Shown one piece after another: positions 14,666 to 22,591 of a stretch of DNA of 22,591 nucleotides (its first letter is position 1; each line of letters opens with the position of its first letter). Where the stretch lies: assembly GCA_029288095.1 (NCBI GenBank), contig JARFPW010000346.1:1-22591 (forward strand), in the 5' to 3' direction. Source of the DNA: Gemmatimonadota bacterium (GTDB taxonomy: Bacteria > Gemmatimonadota > Gemmatimonadetes > Palauibacterales > Palauibacteraceae). The notes under the pieces were generated by a model, which was not told the DNA's origin, did not search any database, and saw only the letters and a program-made list of their open reading frames with translations. Made by a program: the position numbers and the translations under genes.

Positions 14666-15585
14666 CCCGGCGTCAGCTTGGATTCGTGTTCGGCCTCCTC
14701 GCCTTGCTGACGGGTGCCTGGTTCGCCCTTCGCAGCGACGGCCTCGGATCCGGCCCTGCCGGGGGCACCCTGGACCTGGCCGCGGCAGTGGGATCCGACG
14801 TTTCACAGATCCGCATCGTGGAACCGGATTCGGGCGTCATCCAGCTTGGGATCGACGATGGCCGGTGGATGGTGAATGGATACGTGGCCGAGGATTCCCT
14901 GCTGGAGGCCATGCTGACCCGGATGGCTGCTCTCGCTCCAGCTCGAGTCATCGCGCGCAACCCCGCAAATCACGCCCGACTCGGTGTCGCGGACGACTCC
15001 ACCCGAAGGGTCGAGTTTGGACCAGCGGGCGACCCGGCCTTTGTGTTTCTGCTGGGCGGGGCCGGGCCGGAGGGTCGGTTCGTTCGCCTGCCGGACCGAC
15101 CCGAGGTGTATGTGGTGGAACTCGCGGCGGTGCGGGATCTCGATCGGAACCAGGTGCAGTGGCGGGACCCGACGATCGCGTCCGTCGACACAGCCGCACT
15201 GCGACGCATCGCCATCAAGCGGGGAACCGATCCGTTCTTCGAGGTTCGACGGGACCAATCGGGGACCTGGCGAATCGCTGGGGCTCTCGCCGATACAGCA
15301 GTGATTCGCTTGTTTATGGAGACGATGATGGATCTGGAGGCGACCGGATTCCCGGCAGATTCGTTCGTGTTCGCCGTGGATTTCGACCGACCCGACGCGA
15401 TCCTCAACCTGTATTCCGGCGTGCTCCCGACCGACCCGCCTTCCTGGTCGCTGCTGTTCGCCACGGTGGCGACGCGTCCGGAAGTACTCGTGCGGCGGGC
15501 CGACGACCCGATCGCCTATGCGACCGATCCGGCGACGGCGAACCTTCTCGTGGGCGGGCGCTCGCGGTGGCGGGCCGCCCCGTAG
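14662..15585 (+). CDS. DUF4340 domain protein
   Basis: A 307-residue protein with one N-terminal membrane helix (~6-24) and a periplasmic part of alternating beta-rich repeats (segments such as GRWMVNGYVAED and GTWRIAGALADT), which fits DUF4340. This family commonly follows gldA/gldFG-type ABC genes, as here with an ATGA overlap, and is presumed to work with that complex. Its biochemical function is not known. It ends 7 bp from the stop codon of the convergent fumarase gene, with no recognisable terminator between the two. Confidence 0.82.
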   Translation: MTRRQLGFVFGLLALLTGAWFALRSDGLGSGPAGGTLDLAAAVGSDVSQIRIVEPDSGVIQLGIDDGRWMVNGYVAEDSLLEAMLTRMAALAPARVIARNPANHARLGVADDSTRRVEFGPAGDPAFVFLLGGAGPEGRFVRLPDRPEVYVVELAAVRDLDRNQVQWRDPTIASVDTAALRRIAIKRGTDPFFEVRRDQSGTWRIAGALADTAVIRLFMETMMDLEATGFPADSFVFAVDFDRPDAILNLYSGVLPTDPPSWSLLFATVATRPEVLVRRADDPIAYATDPATANLLVGGRSRWRAAP

Positions 15586-15592
15586 CGAAGGC

Positions 15593-16996
15593 TCAGGCCA
15601 CCCCGGGCCGCGTCATCGCGTCGAAGTCGATCAACTCGTCCAGGTCTTCGGCAGTCATCAGCTCCATGTCGAGGACCACTTCCCGAAGCGTCCGGTCCTC
15701 CTTGAGAGATCGCTTCGCAACCTCCGCCGCCTTGTCGTAACCGATCCGCGGAGCCAACACGGTCGCGAGGGCGGCGGTCGATTCCGCGTTCCTGCGGCAG
15801 CGTGCCTCATCCGCCGTGATGCCCGCAACGCAGGAATCCGCGAACACGCGCGAGCCCGAGGCGAGGATCGCGATCGACTGAAGAAGATTATGGGCGATCA
15901 CCGGAATCATGACGTTGAGTTCGAAGTTCCCGCGCTCGCCACCAATCGTGATCGCCGTATCGTTGCCGATCACCTGGGCCGCGACCATCGTGGCCATCTC
16001 CGACATCACCGGATTCACCTTCCCCGGCATGATCGATGACCCGGGCTGAAGCTCCGGAAGGTGGATCTCCCCGAGGCCGGTCCGCGGCCCGGATGCCAGC
16101 CATCGAAGATCGTTGGCGATCTTCATCAGGCTGCAGGCCACAACCTTCAGCATGCCGCTGGCCTCAACCGCAGCGTCACGAGCCGACTGTGCCTCGAAGT
16201 GGTTGTCGGCTTCTCTGAAGTGAACGCCGGATAGATCGCTGATCCGTTCCGCGACACCTGCCGCAAACTCCGGATGCGTGTTGATGCCGGTTCCGACAGC
16301 CGTGCCTCCGATAGCGAGCTCGCACAAACTCTCGCGGGTGCTGATGAGCCGGCGGATCCCGTGCTCGATCTGGCTTGCGTACCCGCCGAACTCCTGTCCC
16401 AGACGCACGGGCGTCGCGTCCTGGAGATGCGTGCGACCCGCCTTCGGTATCGCGTCAAACTCGGCGGCCTTGGCTTCGAGTGCCTTCTGCAGATGCTCGA
16501 GAGCCGGAAGCAGGTCCTCCTCGATCGCCGTCAAAGCGGCCACGTGCAGCGTCGTGGGGATCACGTCATTGCTCGACTGACCCATGTTCACATGGTCGTT
16601 CGGATGCACGGGCGTCTTCGAACCGACGACCCCGCCGAGAAGCTGAATCGCCCGATTCGACAGGACTTCATTGGCGTTCATGTTGGTGGAGGTCCCGGAG
16701 CCCGTCTGAAAGATGTCCAGGACGAAGTGATCGTCCAGCTCGCCTTCTCGCATTTCCTCAGCCGCGTCCCTGATCACAGCCGCGATTGCGTGATCAAGCA
16801 GTCCCAGGCTCTCATTCGTCTCAGCGGCGGCACGCTTGACCGTTCCCAGCGCCCGGATGAACCGTCTGTCGAAGCGCAGATCGCTTATCGGGAAATTGAG
16901 GCGCGCGCGCTCAGTCTGCGCCCCGTATAACCGATCCGCGGGAATCTGCATCGAGCCCATCGAATCCTTCTCGTCCCGAAAGCTGTCTTTCGACAT
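15593..16996 (-). CDS. fumC: Class II fumarate hydratase
   Basis: A 467-residue enzyme, the usual FumC length, interconverting fumarate and L-malate in the TCA cycle. Visible motifs are GSGTSTNMNANEV, the substrate-site HPNDHVNMGQSSND, GRTHLQDATPVRLGQEF with the catalytic-region TH pair, and the superfamily signature GSSIMPGKVNP. The Pro-Gly-Lys form of the signature favours fumarase over aspartase, which usually has PAK, although VNMGQSSND has some aspartase flavour. ATG 16996 has GGAG five bases upstream; the frame extends to 17050 but overlaps the previous gene. It lies 19 bp downstream of the DUF192 lipoprotein gene and is probably co-transcribed with it. Confidence 0.92.
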   Translation of the reverse strand: MSKDSFRDEKDSMGSMQIPADRLYGAQTERARLNFPISDLRFDRRFIRALGTVKRAAAETNESLGLLDHAIAAVIRDAAEEMREGELDDHFVLDIFQTGSGTSTNMNANEVLSNRAIQLLGGVVGSKTPVHPNDHVNMGQSSNDVIPTTLHVAALTAIEEDLLPALEHLQKALEAKAAEFDAIPKAGRTHLQDATPVRLGQEFGGYASQIEHGIRRLISTRESLCELAIGGTAVGTGINTHPEFAAGVAERISDLSGVHFREADNHFEAQSARDAAVEASGMLKVVACSLMKIANDLRWLASGPRTGLGEIHLPELQPGSSIMPGKVNPVMSEMATMVAAQVIGNDTAITIGGERGNFELNVMIPVIAHNLLQSIAILASGSRVFADSCVAGITADEARCRRNAESTAALATVLAPRIGYDKAAEVAKRSLKEDRTLREVVLDMELMTAEDLDELIDFDAMTRPGVA

Positions 16997-17015
16997 GGTA
17001 TCTCCGTCCTCCGGA

Positions 17016-17531
17016 TCAGAATTCGACAAGTGCGCCGGCACCCACGCCATTTCGCTCGAACCACCCTGCCGACATTTCCAGGGCGTACATCGCCGGGCTC
17101 GCGGATAGCCAGCTTTCGTCGCTGTTCGGCTCCATCGTCTCGACGTTGACTATCGATCCGTTGCGGTCGAGGAACGCGATATCCAGAGCCAGGGGCGTGT
17201 TTCGCATCCAGAAGGATCGGATCTGTTCATCGGCGTAAACGAACAGCATTCCATGATTCTCCGGGAGCGAATCCCTATCCATCAGGCCGCGTTCGCGCAG
17301 CTCCTGTGTGTCGGCGATTTCAGCTGTAATCGCGATGCCGCCTACCGTCAGGTCTGCCGTTCGCACGATGCCGCCACCACCCGGTCGCGGCTGTCCATTC
17401 CCTTCCTGCTGCGCCCGCTCGGTAGACAGCACGCTCGAGGGCGAGTCCGCCGCGGCCTCTCCCGAATCGCTGCACCCGACGACGCCCGCTGCGCTGAGCA
17501 GCGCGATGCTCCAGATAGCTCTTCGTATCAT
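17016..17531 (-). CDS. DUF192 lipoprotein
   Basis: A 171-residue protein starting at ATG 17531. The signal peptide ends in a lipobox, GVVGC, with Cys20 as the lipidation site. A low-complexity linker (Ser/Gly/Pro-rich, ~21-58) precedes a DUF192 domain recognised by ADTQELRERGLMDRDSL, GMLFVY, SFWMRNTPLALDIAFLD and a terminal WFERNGVGAGALVEF. The DUF192 family is exported and widespread, but its function is unknown. A 13-codon longer start is possible but would push the lipobox away from the N-terminus. It is the first gene of a two-gene unit with fumarase, divergent from the fur-like gene across 204 bp. Confidence 0.88.
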   Translation of the reverse strand: MIRRAIWSIALLSAAGVVGCSDSGEAAADSPSSVLSTERAQQEGNGQPRPGGGGIVRTADLTVGGIAITAEIADTQELRERGLMDRDSLPENHGMLFVYADEQIRSFWMRNTPLALDIAFLDRNGSIVNVETMEPNSDESWLSASPAMYALEMSAGWFERNGVGAGALVEF

Positions 17532-17656
17532 TCTCGCGTTTCCCCGGCCTGAATTCCCTCCCGACCACATGCTCTCGGCCCGCAGGCTTCAAGATGCGGC
17601 TGCGAGTCCGTCCCGCAACCGGAAGATACCCGTGCACCGAATGCCCGGTCCGGGCG

Positions 17657-17685
17657 TTGAGTCGCCGCGTGGCAACGGCTAGATT
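17657..17685 (+). promoter_or_regulatory. Predicted promoter of the fur-like/pyrE operon
   Basis: TTGAGT (17657-17662) and TAGATT (17680-17685) are 17 bp apart, each matching four of six sigma70 consensus bases. Transcription would begin near 17692, giving a leader of about 45 bases. The -10 element overlaps the inverted repeat at 17683-17702. Confidence 0.5.
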
Positions 17686-17702
17686 CTCATCCTATTGAGA
17701 AT
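17683..17702. promoter_or_regulatory. Fur-box-like operator
   Basis: ATTCTCA-tcctat-TGAGAAT is a perfect 7-bp inverted repeat with a 6-bp centre. The half-sites TGAGAAT/ATTCTCA are common in Fur-family operators. It covers the predicted -10 element and start site of the fur-like gene, so binding there would repress that operon. It also lies in the gap shared with the divergent DUF192-fumC unit. Confidence 0.6.
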
Positions 17703-17735
17703 GCGCCCCTGCGGCAGACACCGGAAGAAGGCGCC

Positions 17736-18212
17736 ATGACGCCAGGCTCATCCAGCATCGTACCCACACGGCCGCCGCTTGGCTGCGCCGCCGTGATGAT
17801 GGAAGTACTGCGCGGTGAACTTCGCGAGCGTGAGCTTCCGTTCACCCAGCAGCGCGAGGCGATCGCGCGCGAACTGTTCGAGTCCACCCGGCACCTGTCG
17901 GCCGATGATGTCGAGGCTCTGCTTTTCGAGCGGGGTCATCACATTGGCAAGGCGACCGTCTACCGGACGCTCGCACTGCTCGTAGAACTAGGCCTCGCGA
18001 CGGAGCACGACTTTGACGAGGGCTTTCGCCGCTACCAGATGAAGGTCGGGGCCGCTCAATACGATCACATGATCTGCACCGTCTGCGGAGGCGTGACCCA
18101 GTTCCGCCAGGAAGAGCTCGAGACTGTACTCGGAGGCGTACTTCGCGACGCGGGCTTCGAGCCGCTGACGCGCCAGATAAAGATCTTCGGGACTTGCAAT
18201 GACTGCTCGTGA
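17736..18212 (+). CDS. Fur-family transcriptional regulator
   Basis: A 158-residue metal-responsive DNA-binding regulator. Residues ~37-90 form the winged helix (FTQQREAIARELFES and GKATVYRTLALLVELGLA). Two CXXC pairs, C114/C117 and C154/C157, form the structural zinc site. The regulatory metal region is unusual: the HHDH segment before the first Cys pair reads QYDH (108-111) and the late His found in Fur (LTNH) is Gln147. Only H111 and D110 of that cluster remain, so metal or peroxide sensing may differ from classic Fur or PerR. ATG 17736 has AGAAGG four bases upstream. The gene overlaps pyrE by 14 bp. The Fur-like operator upstream suggests autoregulation. The subclass (Fur, Zur, PerR) cannot be decided here. 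Confidence 0.9.
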   Translation: MTPGSSSIVPTRPPLGCAAVMMEVLRGELRERELPFTQQREAIARELFESTRHLSADDVEALLFERGHHIGKATVYRTLALLVELGLATEHDFDEGFRRYQMKVGAAQYDHMICTVCGGVTQFRQEELETVLGGVLRDAGFEPLTRQIKIFGTCNDCS

Positions 18213-18765
18213 TCGTCTCCTGGACCTGTTCGTCCGGCGTTCGTTTCAGTTGGGCGACTTCACGCTGGCGTCCGGTCGGAAGAGCGACTTCTACATCGAC
18301 TGCCGGGTAACCACGATGCATGCCGAAGGGCAGGTCCTCCTCGGCGAAGTCGGATGTGACTACATGGAGTCTGCCGGCTGGAAGCCGGATCTCGTGGGTG
18401 GACTGACGATGGGTGCGGATCCGATCGCTTATGCGGTGGCCGGAGAGAGCTTCCGACGCGGCCGGGCGATCCATGCCTTTTCCGTACGCAAGAGAGCGAA
18501 GCGACACGGCACCGGTCGCAGAATCGAGGGCTGTTTCGAATCCGGGGCACGGGTCGTGGTGGTCGAGGACGTAATCACGACCGGAGGGTCCGCTCTCCAG
18601 GCGTGCGAAGCCGTCAGGGCGGAACAGGGATCGGTTGTAGGCGTACTCGCCGCGGTTGATCGTGAAGAGGGCGGCAGTGAAGCCATCGCCGAGGCAGGCA
18701 TCGCAGTAATCTCCATGTTCGGAGTGGCCGAGCTGCGGGCTCGCGCCACACAACTGGCCGGCTGA
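18199..18765 (+). CDS. pyrE: Orotate phosphoribosyltransferase
   Basis: A 188-residue enzyme that joins orotate to PRPP to make orotidine monophosphate in pyrimidine synthesis. FTLASGRKSDFYIDCR (21-36) is the typical N-terminal segment, RKRAKRHG (97-104) the flexible catalytic loop, and VVVVEDVITTGGSAL (119-133) the PRPP-binding loop. The start lies inside the end of the fur-like gene (14-bp overlap), which implies coupled translation. The next gene follows after 19 bp. Placing a pyrimidine gene under a Fur-family promoter is unusual, but the function is well supported. Confidence 0.93.
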   Translation: MTARDRLLDLFVRRSFQLGDFTLASGRKSDFYIDCRVTTMHAEGQVLLGEVGCDYMESAGWKPDLVGGLTMGADPIAYAVAGESFRRGRAIHAFSVRKRAKRHGTGRRIEGCFESGARVVVVEDVITTGGSALQACEAVRAEQGSVVGVLAAVDREEGGSEAIAEAGIAVISMFGVAELRARATQLAG

Positions 18766-18784
18766 CCGACTCCACCACAGGCTG

Positions 18785-19696
18785 ATGCTCCGACCAACTC
18801 TCCTCTGGATGAGCGAAAGCGACCGAGTGCGTCGCCTGTTGTTCAAGCTTCCGTACTCGCGCAGCGCCGCCTCGCGGTTCGTCGCGGGAGATGGTCATGA
18901 TGATGCCCTCGCGGTTGCAGCCGAATTGAACCGGCAGGGGTTTCGGGTCACGCTCGATCTTCTGGGAGAGAGCGTAAGCGAACGCAGTGAGGCTGAGGCC
19001 GCGGCCGCCGAGTACGCCGACAGCCTCGAGCTCATCGAACAGAGCTCGGCGAGCACGACGATTTCGTTGAAGCTCACTCAGCTCGGTCTCGACATCGACA
19101 CGGAGTTCTGCGCTGACAACCTGAAGCGAATCGTCGGCCGCGCGGATGAATTGGGAAACTTCGTCCGCATAGACATGGAGGATTCCGCTTATACCGAACG
19201 GACGCTGCAGATCTTCTACGAGGTGTTTCAGGAACACGGCAACGTCGGAATTGTAATTCAGTCCTATCTGCGGCGGAGCGAGGCGGATGTCAGCCGGCTC
19301 ATCGAACTCGGGGCCTCCGTGCGGTTGTGTAAGGGCGCGTACAAGGAACCGAGTTCCGTCGCTTTTCAGGATAGAGCGGAAGTTGACGCGAGTTACGTAC
19401 GGTTGATGAAGATGCTGTTTGACGGTGGAGTACCGACGGCGATCGCGACCCACGACGAGCGAATGATCGAGGCGACCCGCGATTACGCTGGCTCGTCCGG
19501 AATCCCCCAGGATGCGTACGAGTTCCAGATGCTGTACGGTGTGCGGCGGCGACTCCAACGGGAACTGGCGGCTGACGGCCTCCCCGTGCGGATCTATCTG
19601 CCCTACGGCTCGCAGTGGTACTCGTACTTCATGCGGCGGATGGCCGAACGACCGGCCAACTTACTGTTCGTCCTGCGGGCGGCGCTGGGCGACTGA
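18785..19696 (+). CDS. Proline dehydrogenase (one-domain type)
   Basis: A 303-residue FAD enzyme oxidising L-proline to delta1-pyrroline-5-carboxylate and passing electrons to the quinone pool. RLCKGAYKEP, IATHDERMI, YEFQMLYGVR and RIYLPYGSQWYSYFMRRMAERPAN-type C-terminal segments are diagnostic of the PRODH TIM barrel. The length matches the short stand-alone enzymes of Deinococcus and similar bacteria, not the PutA fusion. No P5C dehydrogenase gene is in view. ATG 18785 has a weak AGG upstream; an internal ATG at 18809 is the alternative. Confidence 0.92.
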   Translation: MLRPTLLWMSESDRVRRLLFKLPYSRSAASRFVAGDGHDDALAVAAELNRQGFRVTLDLLGESVSERSEAEAAAAEYADSLELIEQSSASTTISLKLTQLGLDIDTEFCADNLKRIVGRADELGNFVRIDMEDSAYTERTLQIFYEVFQEHGNVGIVIQSYLRRSEADVSRLIELGASVRLCKGAYKEPSSVAFQDRAEVDASYVRLMKMLFDGGVPTAIATHDERMIEATRDYAGSSGIPQDAYEFQMLYGVRRRLQRELAADGLPVRIYLPYGSQWYSYFMRRMAERPANLLFVLRAALGD

Positions 19697-19719
19697 CGAC
19701 TTACGGGGATGAACGGATC

Positions 19720-20295
19720 TTGATCACATTCACGGACACGGCGAGGCGGCACGTCGCCTCATATCTCGAGCAGGAAGCGGACGCACTCTCAGTGCGGGTC
19801 GCAGTGGTGGACTCCAGTCCATTGGCGCCCAGGTACGATCTGTCCCTGATCGCTCAGGACGAGCGGGGCGGAGACGACCGCATATTCGATGCTGGTGGCT
19901 TTGAAGTCGTGATTCCCGTCGACAGTGCGGAGCTGCTTGACGGGGCGACGGTCGATTGGGTCGAGTCGATGAGTGGTAGTGGGTTCAAGGTGGAGAACCC
20001 GAACCTGCGTCCTATCGGCGTCGGCACGCCTACCGGAGATCTCGCCGAGCAGGTGCGTCAGGTGATCGACATGCAGATCAACCCTTCGATCGCGTCGCAC
20101 GGCGGATCGGTAGGCCTGGTGGATATCCGAGACACAGTCGTCTATCTCGAGATGAGCGGGGGCTGCCAGGGCTGCGGCATGGCTGCCGCGACGCTCTCCC
20201 AGGGAATTCGTCGAATCCTCATGGAAGCGCTTCCGGAAATCACTGATATACAGGACGTGACCAACCATGCGGCGGGCGTGAACCCGTATTACTAG
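19720..20295 (+). CDS. nfuA: Fe-S cluster carrier NfuA
   Basis: A 191-residue protein with an N-terminal A-type-like domain (~1-95) and a C-terminal NifU domain holding the cluster-binding GGCQGCGM (C149, C152). It carries 4Fe-4S clusters to client enzymes. Homology to E. coli NfuA starts exactly at the TTG codon 19720 (encoding MITFTD versus MITISD), and the C-terminus ends in -NPYY like -HSYY. The frame is open upstream to 19615 but that part lies inside the proline dehydrogenase gene. The gap after that gene is 23 bp. The Shine-Dalgarno is weak, so it is probably translated by coupling. It is the last gene of the operon, ending at a hairpin. Confidence 0.92.
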   Translation: MITFTDTARRHVASYLEQEADALSVRVAVVDSSPLAPRYDLSLIAQDERGGDDRIFDAGGFEVVIPVDSAELLDGATVDWVESMSGSGFKVENPNLRPIGVGTPTGDLAEQVRQVIDMQINPSIASHGGSVGLVDIRDTVVYLEMSGGCQGCGMAAATLSQGIRRILMEALPEITDIQDVTNHAAGVNPYY

Positions 20296-20338
20296 CGACC
20301 GGCCGGGCGGCCGGTCGCGTCTGTCAGCCCGTCGCTAG
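20292..20338. terminator. Hairpin terminator between convergent genes
   Basis: GCGACCGGCC (20295-20304) pairs perfectly with GGCCGGTCGC (20309-20318) around a GGGC loop. A second pairing is possible between CTAGCGAC (20292-20299) and GTCGCTAG (20331-20338), which contain the stop codons of the two convergent genes. There is no T-tract on either strand, so termination by this stem alone may be partial. Confidence 0.6.
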
Positions 20339-22591
20339 AATCCCGGCGTCAGGTTGAACTGCCAGTACCAACCCTTCTCCGGTCGGTCGTTCGGGTGCAC
20401 GTAGTCCACCTCGACGATCAGCAGGCCAAGCAGATTCAAGCGCATCGCGATGCCGTGGCTCGTTACGACCGCCCGATCGCCGCCGAACAGCTTGCTATCG
20501 ATGTCCCTCGTCCAGGCGCTTCCGGCATCGAAGAACAGGGCAGCCTCGACCGGTGGGACGCCCGGCGAGTGGATCACACCGAAGAAACCGAGCAACGGTA
20601 CCCTGAGCTCGAGGTTCATCAGGGCAAGCCGACTCCCGAACAACTGATCGAACACCGGACACGAACCGTCCAGGTCGAAGTTGTCTCCGCACTCGACGAA
20701 CTCGAACGATGTGTCGTTGTACCCGCGGATCAGCGAGCCGAATCCGAGGTACGGTTCAGATAGTCGGGAGTCCTCACCACCCGCACCGTAGCGTCCGAAA
20801 TGCAGGACCCGCCCGGCCAACGTGACGGGTCGGAAAGGCATCACGTATTTCCTGAAGTCCAACAGGACGTTGGTGTAGTTCAGATCGCCGAGTCGCGGGG
20901 ACAACTCGGCCCGATATCTCTGTCCGAGTATCGGCCCCGTGCCGCCGAACAGGCTGTTGTCGTAGACGAGCGCCGTGGTGGCCAGCCCGAGATTCAACGA
21001 TGGCGGCGCCGGGAATTCCTCCCGCACGTCGTCCAGCACATTGCCGTTGATATCGATGATCCGCGTCCGGATCTCGTTGGCGAAATCCACGTTCTGGTAT
21101 CCCGCCGCGACTTCCCAACGGAGGCTCCGGCTGAACGGATAAGAAACGCCGGTCAGGAACTGGCGACTGACTTGCCATTGCAGCTCCTCGACCTGTTCGA
21201 ACAGATCCACATCGATCTGACGGATCCCGAATCGGCGAGTGACGAACGGAATCTGTCCGCCTTCGATGCTCCAGTTCCAGCGCGTCCGGCGATTCTGGTA
21301 CGCCGCAACGATCGTCGAGGACCGTAGCAGGCTGCCATTGGACGTATTGATGTTCGCCACCGTACTCAGGTTCCGATTCCCGAGCATGTCGCTGAAGAAC
21401 AGCGATATTCCGCCCGCAAACACGGTTCCGAACTGATCCACGCCCGCACCCACCTGGGGTTGCGAGATAAAGTCCAGACTAAGCCCGGCCTGGTATTCCT
21501 CCTCCTCGAAAGTCACGGGATCCACGAGACCAAGCTCGGGCTCATCCAGAAGCACGTTCAGCAGACCGGGGCTCCGGTCTTTTGGAGGCAGCAGGGCCGG
21601 GCTCACCCCGGGGATTGCCGCCGCGATCGGTACGCCAGCCATCTCAGCCGGATCGTCGATCGTGTACAGGTCGTAGTCGCCCAGCTGATAGGCCGTATAC
21701 ACGAGTTTGTCACCGGAAGACGCCACTGAAATCGCGGGACTGAGCGGCGTGATTCCGCTCACACCCGTGTGCATGTCAGTCACCTGGTACAGCTGGCCGC
21801 CCCGGAATTCATACCGGTATACGTTGCTGATCCCGCTGACATCCGTGACGAAGTACAAGCTCTGCGAGTCGGGGGCCCATTGGGGATCGATATGTTTCCC
21901 GCGCCCGAAGGCGGGCAGCGGCGTGATCTCGTCGTCCTCCAGATCGAGCAGGCCGATCCTGTAATTCCCGTACTCGAGCGTGGTGATTTCCGTCGAGAAA
22001 CGGTCGGTTACGAACGCGATCGTCGCACCGTCCGGAGACCAGGCTGGCTGCAGATCCGAGTAGAGGTCGTTCGTGAGCCGCCGCAATTCCCGTGTCTCGA
22101 GGTTTACCACGAAGATGTCTGTGTACCCGCTGACAACAGCCGCAAACGCTACCTGACTGCCGTCGGGCGAGAACGTCGGCGTGTATACCTCACCCAGTTG
22201 TTCGAAACGTATTTCATCCAGCTTCTTGGCGTTGTCCGGGTCGATGATGGTGACGGCGGGACTACCCTTCACCACCGTCCCGAAGGCGAACATCCCGCCG
22301 TCCGGCGACCAGGCGCCCGACGAGTTGATGAACTGGAGGCTCTCGAAGTGCGGATCGGTCGCGGTCTTGGTGAACCGGCGGATCACCTTGCCGGTCTCCG
22401 CGTCGGCGAGGAACATCTCGATGGAAAACAGGTCCTTTTCGGAAAGGTACGCCACGAGACTGCCGTCGGGACTGAGAGACGGACCGACGTTGAGGCCGCC
22501 ACTGCCGCGCCGTTTCGATACGAGTTCCGAGGCTGCGCCGTTTTGCGACCGCAGCGTCTCGGCGGCCTGATCCCGGAGTGCGTCTTCATCC
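20335..22591 (-). CDS. TolB-like propeller fused to Omp85-type outer-membrane barrel (5' end truncated)
   Basis: The frame is open to the right edge of the window, so the N-terminus is missing; 751 residues are visible. The first ~270 hold TolB/WD40-like repeats with SPDG boxes (SPDGGMFAFG, SPDGSQVAFA, SPDGATIAFV, APDSQSLYFV). The C-terminal part (~350-751) is rich in alternating aromatic beta-strands with LGFGSLIRGYND, AALFFDAGSAW and a final Phe (WQFNLTPGF), which fits the surface-antigen/BamA-type barrel and the BAM recognition signal. A GTG at 22455 is only an internal codon. The protein is probably an outer-membrane component facing the periplasm with its propeller. Substrate or partner is unknown. 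Confidence 0.85.
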   Translation of the reverse strand, partial: DEDALRDQAAETLRSQNGAASELVSKRRGSGGLNVGPSLSPDGSLVAYLSEKDLFSIEMFLADAETGKVIRRFTKTATDPHFESLQFINSSGAWSPDGGMFAFGTVVKGSPAVTIIDPDNAKKLDEIRFEQLGEVYTPTFSPDGSQVAFAAVVSGYTDIFVVNLETRELRRLTNDLYSDLQPAWSPDGATIAFVTDRFSTEITTLEYGNYRIGLLDLEDDEITPLPAFGRGKHIDPQWAPDSQSLYFVTDVSGISNVYRYEFRGGQLYQVTDMHTGVSGITPLSPAISVASSGDKLVYTAYQLGDYDLYTIDDPAEMAGVPIAAAIPGVSPALLPPKDRSPGLLNVLLDEPELGLVDPVTFEEEEYQAGLSLDFISQPQVGAGVDQFGTVFAGGISLFFSDMLGNRNLSTVANINTSNGSLLRSSTIVAAYQNRRTRWNWSIEGGQIPFVTRRFGIRQIDVDLFEQVEELQWQVSRQFLTGVSYPFSRSLRWEVAAGYQNVDFANEIRTRIIDINGNVLDDVREEFPAPPSLNLGLATTALVYDNSLFGGTGPILGQRYRAELSPRLGDLNYTNVLLDFRKYVMPFRPVTLAGRVLHFGRYGAGGEDSRLSEPYLGFGSLIRGYNDTSFEFVECGDNFDLDGSCPVFDQLFGSRLALMNLELRVPLLGFFGVIHSPGVPPVEAALFFDAGSAWTRDIDSKLFGGDRAVVTSHGIAMRLNLLGLLIVEVDYVHPNDRPEKGWYWQFNLTPGF

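Noticed and set aside
13109..14806. 565-codon minus-strand open frame
   Set aside because: It lies wholly opposite the GldF-GldG fusion and DUF4340 start, with no recognisable domain and Arg/Gly/His-rich shadow composition.
15586..15592. Terminator between the DUF4340 and fumarase genes
   Set aside because: Only 7 bp separate the stop codons and no stem followed by a T-tract is visible on either side.
17643..17655. GCCCGG-T-CCGGGC palindrome as an operator
   Set aside because: Short, GC-only and likely by chance in this base composition; the ATTCTCA/TGAGAAT repeat nearby is a better operator candidate.

Overview
The window is a GC-rich bacterial contig with dense, short-spaced genes. It encodes heme-rich respiratory proteins, a Gld-type ABC system, an outer-membrane TolB/Omp85-like protein and lipoproteins, so the cell is a diderm respiring bacterium. 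The gliding-type ABC cassette, the short one-domain proline dehydrogenase and the polyheme content fit Gemmatimonadota or another FCB-related phylum. That placement is an inference; the window holds no marker gene that settles it. Bases 1-16 are not genomic: they match the end of the Tn5/Nextera mosaic end, so the contig starts inside a library adapter and its first gene is cut there.

Region 1 (17-7942, minus strand) is one tightly coupled operon, transcribed from 7942 towards 1. In order it encodes: a Rieske-fold membrane protein that has lost all four [2Fe-2S] ligands; a b6-like cytochrome b with four heme ligands but no PEWY motif; a 9-heme cytochrome c with a C-terminal anchor; a 22-heme cytochrome with a NapC/NirT-like N-terminus; an 11-heme cytochrome with a C-terminal anchor; a FdnI/b561-like cytochrome b; and a truncated paralogue of the 9-heme cytochrome. 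A separate nine-heme lipoprotein (8037-9476) lies just upstream and is isolated by a strong intrinsic terminator. The five c-type proteins together show 58 heme-binding motifs. The set looks like an undescribed quinone/polyheme-cytochrome oxidoreductase, built on a bc-complex core that can no longer use the standard Qo/Rieske chemistry.

Region 2 (9624-11266, minus) holds queE (7-deazaguanine synthesis) behind a BNR-type beta-propeller gene. Region 3 (11472-15585, plus) is a three-gene, 4-bp-overlapping operon: a GldA-like ATPase, a GldF-GldG fusion and a DUF4340 protein. It has a recognisable TTGACA promoter and converges on region 4 with only 7 bp between stop codons.

Region 4 (15593-17531, minus) encodes a DUF192 lipoprotein followed by class II fumarase. 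Region 5 (17736-20295, plus) is fur-like, pyrE, proline dehydrogenase and nfuA. It starts from a promoter overlapped by a perfect inverted repeat resembling a Fur box. Region 6 (20335 to the right edge, minus) is a TolB-like propeller fused to an Omp85-type barrel, cut by the window end.

No gap between genes exceeds about 205 bp. No tRNA, rRNA, CRISPR array or insertion sequence was seen.
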